Shown one piece after another: positions 4,966 to 8,021 of a stretch of 8,021 bases of DNA. This stretch comes from Lysobacterales bacterium. GTDB lineage: Bacteria > Pseudomonadota > Gammaproteobacteria > Xanthomonadales > Marinicellaceae. The notes beneath the pieces were generated by a model that saw only the letters and a list, made by a program, of their open reading frames with translations, was not told the DNA's origin and made no database searches. A program made the translations under genes and the position numbers. The stretch covers positions 1 to 8,021 of the forward strand of contig WGBZ01000338.1 of the NCBI GenBank assembly GCA_015494035.1, written 5' to 3'. Numbering within the stretch: position 1 is the first letter of the stretch; each line of letters begins with the position of its first letter.

Positions 4966-6820
4966 GGCTGGCAATGGCCGTAAGGTGGTGTGTTGCTTGG
5001 GGTTGGTATTCAGGCACCAACTGCTGCATTTTTTGTTTCAGCTTTTGCGCTTCAAAACGCCGCGCCAATTTCAGGGCCTCATCCAGCAGGGGAATAAAAT
5101 CGGCCTTGACAGTAGTTCGGGACTTGACGCAATGCAACTTTCCGTGTACCTCGCTGTTAAGTTTTTCCAGGTCATAGAGCAGCTGTTCGGTGAGCTTTTC
5201 GCCCGCCCGTAAGCCGGTGAACTGGATGGCAATGTCCTGGTGCGGGATTTTCCCGGACAGACTGATCATCTGCTCGGCCAGTTCGCGAATATTGACCGGT
5301 TCGCCCATGTCCAGCAGCACCATGTCAAAGTCATCCGCCAGAGATGCGCTGTGGAGAATTAACTGTGCGGCCTCCTCGATGGTCATGAAATAACGGGTCA
5401 TGTCCGGGTGGGTGACAGTGACCGGCCCGCCGGAGGCGATTTGCTGGCGAAACAGGGGCACCACCGAACCGGCAGAGCCCAGGACATTGCCGAACCTCAC
5501 CACCCGATAGGCGGTGTCTGACTGGCTGTTTTTCCATTGACAGTATTTTTCGGCGATGCGTTTTGTCGCGCCCATCACATTGCGCGGGTGGACGGCCTTG
5601 TCTGTGGAAATCAGCACCATGCTGGCCACATCAAACTGGTCGCACAGATCCGCCACAATCTGCGTGCCCAGAACATTATTGAGAAAGGCTTCGCACGGCA
5701 TTTCTTCCAGCAGGGGCACGTGCTTGTAAGCTGCGGCATGAAACACCATGTCTGGCTTGTGGTGGGAAAAAATGTGTTGCAGGTGCGCGCGATCGGTCAC
5801 ATCCGCCAGCACCGGCTTGATCAACAGCTCGGGGAAGTGCGCCCGCAGCTCTCGTTCGATGGAATAGAGATTGAATTCCGTGTTATCTACGACACTCAGC
5901 TGGGCCACATCCAGGGCCGCCAGTTGCCGGCACAGTTCCGAACCAATGGAACCACCGCCACCGGTCACCAGAACAGACTGCCCTTTCATCCGCTGTGCCA
6001 CGCTTGTCCAGTCCAGTGAAACCGGATCCCGTCCCAGCAAGTCTTCGATGGTCAATGGTTGCAGCTGACTGAAAACGTCCTCGGCATCCAGTCGGTCAGG
6101 GTCAGGCAGCACATGAATGCGACAGCTCTGTTTTTTGAGCTGATTGACCACAGACTGGAACACCTTGGGCGCAGTCATGTCCAGGGCTAGAATAATGGCT
6201 TCAACGCCGGTTTTTTCCACCAACTCGCCAATTTGATCCAGGTGGCCGAGGATTTTGACCCCGCGCAAACGGGCCCCGGCCAGTTGCGGGTTTTCGGCCA
6301 CCACACCACGTACATCATACTGACCACTGGCCGTGGCGTGGCGAATAAAGTGATCGGCCAGCCGCCCTGCCCCAACCACCAGTACCGGTCTGGGCTTTTG
6401 CTGACTCAGGCGGCCTTGCCGGGTATCCTTCCACATGCGGTACAACAGTCGTGGCACGCCCCAGAGCACGATTAGAATAAAGGGATACAACAGTAAAACC
6501 GAGCGCGGCACTCCTTCCAGGCGATTGAACAGAAACAGGCCCACGGCAATGGCCAGGGTGCCGACCATGGCGGATTTGGTGATATTGATCAGGTCGGGAA
6601 TGCTGGCAAATCGCCACAGGCCGCGATAGAGGTTGAAATACCAGGCCACCGCGCCCTGGATCAACACCACCAGCAGCACTTCCGGCGAAAACAGTTCCAC
6701 CCGTGGCGCATCCGGCCAGATACTGTAACGCACGCCATAGGCAAGCACCCAGGCAAGCCAGGCCATGAACAAATCGTGCAGAACCACGGCCAGGCGAGGA
6801 TGAAAAATCTTCTTGATCAT
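4949..6820 (-). CDS. wbpM: WbpM/CapD/FlaA1-type membrane nucleotide-sugar epimerase/dehydratase
   Basis: 623 residues, matching the long, membrane-anchored branch of this family (P. aeruginosa WbpM is about 665), which dehydrates UDP-GlcNAc to UDP-4-keto-6-deoxy sugar for O-antigen or capsule synthesis. Four N-terminal hydrophobic segments (about 10-33, 46-65, 83-100, 106-124) precede a CoA-binding-like Rossmann domain (VVGAGRLA, 148-155). The catalytic SDR domain follows, with TGGGGSIG (286-293), AAAYKHVP (362-369), STDKAVHPRNVMGATKR (405-421), FGNVLGSAGSV (443-453) and GLRAGEKLTEQLL (536-548). The last 25 or so residues are poorly conserved. The start at ATG 6820 has only a weak AGG upstream. 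The exact substrate, and hence the symbol, is inferred from domain plan and from its position after a wbpL-like gene; a 4,6-dehydratase or epimerase on another UDP-sugar is possible. MITE copy 2 lies 16 bases upstream. Confidence 0.92.
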   Translation of the reverse strand: MIKKIFHPRLAVVLHDLFMAWLAWVLAYGVRYSIWPDAPRVELFSPEVLLVVLIQGAVAWYFNLYRGLWRFASIPDLINITKSAMVGTLAIAVGLFLFNRLEGVPRSVLLLYPFILIVLWGVPRLLYRMWKDTRQGRLSQQKPRPVLVVGAGRLADHFIRHATASGQYDVRGVVAENPQLAGARLRGVKILGHLDQIGELVEKTGVEAIILALDMTAPKVFQSVVNQLKKQSCRIHVLPDPDRLDAEDVFSQLQPLTIEDLLGRDPVSLDWTSVAQRMKGQSVLVTGGGGSIGSELCRQLAALDVAQLSVVDNTEFNLYSIERELRAHFPELLIKPVLADVTDRAHLQHIFSHHKPDMVFHAAAYKHVPLLEEMPCEAFLNNVLGTQIVADLCDQFDVASMVLISTDKAVHPRNVMGATKRIAEKYCQWKNSQSDTAYRVVRFGNVLGSAGSVVPLFRQQIASGGPVTVTHPDMTRYFMTIEEAAQLILHSASLADDFDMVLLDMGEPVNIRELAEQMISLSGKIPHQDIAIQFTGLRAGEKLTEQLLYDLEKLNSEVHGKLHCVKSRTTVKADFIPLLDEALKLARRFEAQKLKQKMQQLVPEYQPQATHHLTAIASHETRH

Positions 6821-6836
6821 GCGCCTATTGTACTAT

Positions 6837-6994
6837 GGAAGCCCTGATCGAATCGTGAACTTGCCTCTCATACCTGAAATGTCCGATAACTGTGTTGAAG
6901 TCCTGGCCAATAGCCCGCTATTAGCTGCGAACTTCGCCTTGTTCTCGCACATTTCAGTCATAACCCGCTTCGTCCAGATTCAATCAGAGCTTCC
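6837..6994. mobile_element. MITE-like element, copy 2 (158 bp, CTAT target duplication)
   Basis: This copy has the same length and orientation as the one at 867-1024 and aligns without gaps, with 17 differences by eye (about 89% identity). The right terminal repeat (6977-6994) is identical to that of copy 1; the left one (6837-6854, GGAAGCCCTGATCGAATC) has two changes, so this copy's ends are no longer perfect mates. Direct repeats CTAT flank it at 6833-6836 and 6995-6998. The AATAGC-GCTATT hairpin (6909-6922) is kept, and three blocks of 20-24 bases are unchanged from copy 1. It has no coding capacity. It lies between two co-oriented polysaccharide genes, and its right target duplication contains the TAG stop of the upstream gene. 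Confidence 0.88.
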
Positions 6995-8021
6995 CTATGC
7001 AGCGGGCTTAGTTTTTGTTGCCCGGTTCAAGAAACTCCCGACCACCAGCAACACCGTCAGCCAGATTAACAACACAAGCCATCGACTCCAGGCTGGCAGG
7101 GAAAGGCTGATGAGGGCCAACACACCACCGAAAAGGGAGGCCAGCGCGTAAGCCAGCGATACACGGGCGTGTGATTGACCGCCGGCAATGAGCCGCTGGT
7201 AGAGGTGCTGACGATGGGCCTCGGTGAGCCGCTGCCCTGCCCGCCAGCGTCTGTACAACGTCAATGTGCTGTCAAGCACAAATGGCAGGTGCAGTAACAG
7301 CACAAAAACCGGATCAAACACGCCAGTGAGCAGCCCGGCCAAGGCCAGCACCAGAATCAGCCAGGCCAGACCCAGGCTGCCGGCATCCCCCATGAACAAG
7401 CGTGCCTGGGGGAAATTCCAATACAGGAAAGTAGCGCTGACCAGGGCCGTGGAGGCTGCCAGAAAAGCCAGCTGAAAGGCCCCATTAAGGTAAAACACCA
7501 GCGCATAAATACTGGCAGACACCACCACATGCCAGGCGGCCATGCCATTGGCGCCGTCCATAAAATTAAACAGGTTTAGCCACCACAAGGCGCCGAAAAA
7601 GAAAATGGGCAACCAGCACAGCGGGAAACCGGCCGGGTGCAGTAATGGCCACATGACCAGCAACACAGCACTGACCAGCACCACCTGCAGCAGTAACCGC
7701 CAGCGCGCTGACACCTGAAAACGGTCATCCAGATAGCCAGTGACCAGCATGGCCAGTAACCCCACAATGGCGATGGTCAGAATGCGGTTGACAGACACGG
7801 TATCAACGCCGGGCAGGAAGCCTTGTGGTGAGTCTAAAACCCCCAAGGGCCAAAGAAACAGTCCGAACAGCAGTGGCCAGAGAAAAGCCAGACCGGCGCC
7901 TGTGGGCACCTGACCGCGATGCAGGTGGCGATCGGCGTCGGCCACCGCCAGCAAACCCCAGCATTTGGCCAGGTGCGCGTACAGAAACAGGCTGACAGCG
8001 GCCAGCACGGCAACAAGGACA
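6995..8021 (-). CDS. WbpL/WecA-type undecaprenyl-phosphate sugar-1-phosphate transferase (glycosyltransferase family 4), 5' end outside window
   Basis: This is a polyprenyl-phosphate sugar-1-phosphate transferase of the MraY/WecA/WbpL superfamily, which loads the first sugar phosphate onto undecaprenyl phosphate at the inner membrane and starts glycan assembly. The frame is still open at the window edge (a GTG at 8008 is only internal), and a short N-terminal stretch is missing. Family motifs, numbered from that GTG, are VPTGAGLAF (34-42, the usual P-RGGG site, here altered), GYLDDRF (91-97, the metal-site aspartates), NLFNFMDGANGMAA (145-158), FMGDAGSLGLAW (205-216) and EAHRQHLYQR (263-272, the HRxHxYQR sugar-specificity loop). 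About ten hydrophobic segments are visible. The HRxHxYQR form resembles WbpL more than WecA. The stop TAG (6997-6995) falls in the target duplication of MITE copy 2, and the gene precedes the wbpM-like gene as in P. aeruginosa. Confidence 0.93.
   Translation of the reverse strand, partial: VLVAVLAAVSLFLYAHLAKCWGLLAVADADRHLHRGQVPTGAGLAFLWPLLFGLFLWPLGVLDSPQGFLPGVDTVSVNRILTIAIVGLLAMLVTGYLDDRFQVSARWRLLLQVVLVSAVLLVMWPLLHPAGFPLCWLPIFFFGALWWLNLFNFMDGANGMAAWHVVVSASIYALVFYLNGAFQLAFLAASTALVSATFLYWNFPQARLFMGDAGSLGLAWLILVLALAGLLTGVFDPVFVLLLHLPFVLDSTLTLYRRWRAGQRLTEAHRQHLYQRLIAGGQSHARVSLAYALASLFGGVLALISLSLPAWSRWLVLLIWLTVLLVVGSFLNRATKTKPAA

Noticed and set aside
4096..4974. TTG at 4974 as the galU start
   Set aside because: The ATG at 4965 gives the usual family N-terminus (MKPVTKAVFP) directly before the nucleotide-binding motif; TTG adds only three residues and has no better ribosome site.
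6827..6832. TACAAT on the - strand just upstream of the wbpM-like ATG as a -10 promoter box
   Set aside because: It would start transcription at or inside the start codon, and no -35-like hexamer is found 17 bases upstream in the element.

Overview
The window reads as chromosomal DNA from a gammaproteobacterium with moderate to high GC. The evidence is a short E. coli-type NADP-dependent isocitrate dehydrogenase C-terminus, a SlyX protein ending in PPHY, and a WbpL/WecA-like gene followed by a WbpM-like gene, the order seen at one end of the Pseudomonas aeruginosa O-antigen locus. I cannot fix a genus.

Layout. The last third of icd enters on the + strand (1-426) and is followed by a hairpin and a strong intrinsic terminator. 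A convergent intergenic region (427-1024) holds a possible 48-codon membrane peptide with its own -10 box and Shine-Dalgarno (660-806), then a 158-bp mobile element. Everything else lies on the - strand. Read in its transcription order (right to left) it is: a 5'-truncated WbpL/WecA-type sugar-phosphate transferase (6995-8021), a second copy of the 158-bp element (6837-6994), a WbpM/CapD/FlaA1-type nucleotide-sugar dehydratase (4949-6820), galU (4096-4965), slyX (3875-4099), an unrecognised three-segment membrane protein (2581-3825) and an unrecognised polytopic membrane protein with GT-C-like features (1025-2584). The last five genes overlap or lie within 49 bp of each other and look like one transcription unit for surface polysaccharide: lipid-linked initiation, nucleotide-sugar supply, then possibly a membrane glycosyltransferase step.

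The most notable signal is the pair of 158-bp elements. They are ungapped relative to each other (141 of 158 bases identical by eye), have 18-bp terminal inverted repeats and subterminal inverted arms, and each is bracketed by its own perfect 4-bp target duplication (TTAG and CTAT). They look like non-autonomous MITEs, probably mobilised by an IS5-family transposase. Both sit exactly at the stop codon of a - strand gene, in the same orientation, with the target duplication supplying the stop codon. One of them splits what would have been a 12-bp gap between the wbpL-like and wbpM-like genes. I see no CRISPR array, tRNA, rRNA or autonomous transposase.
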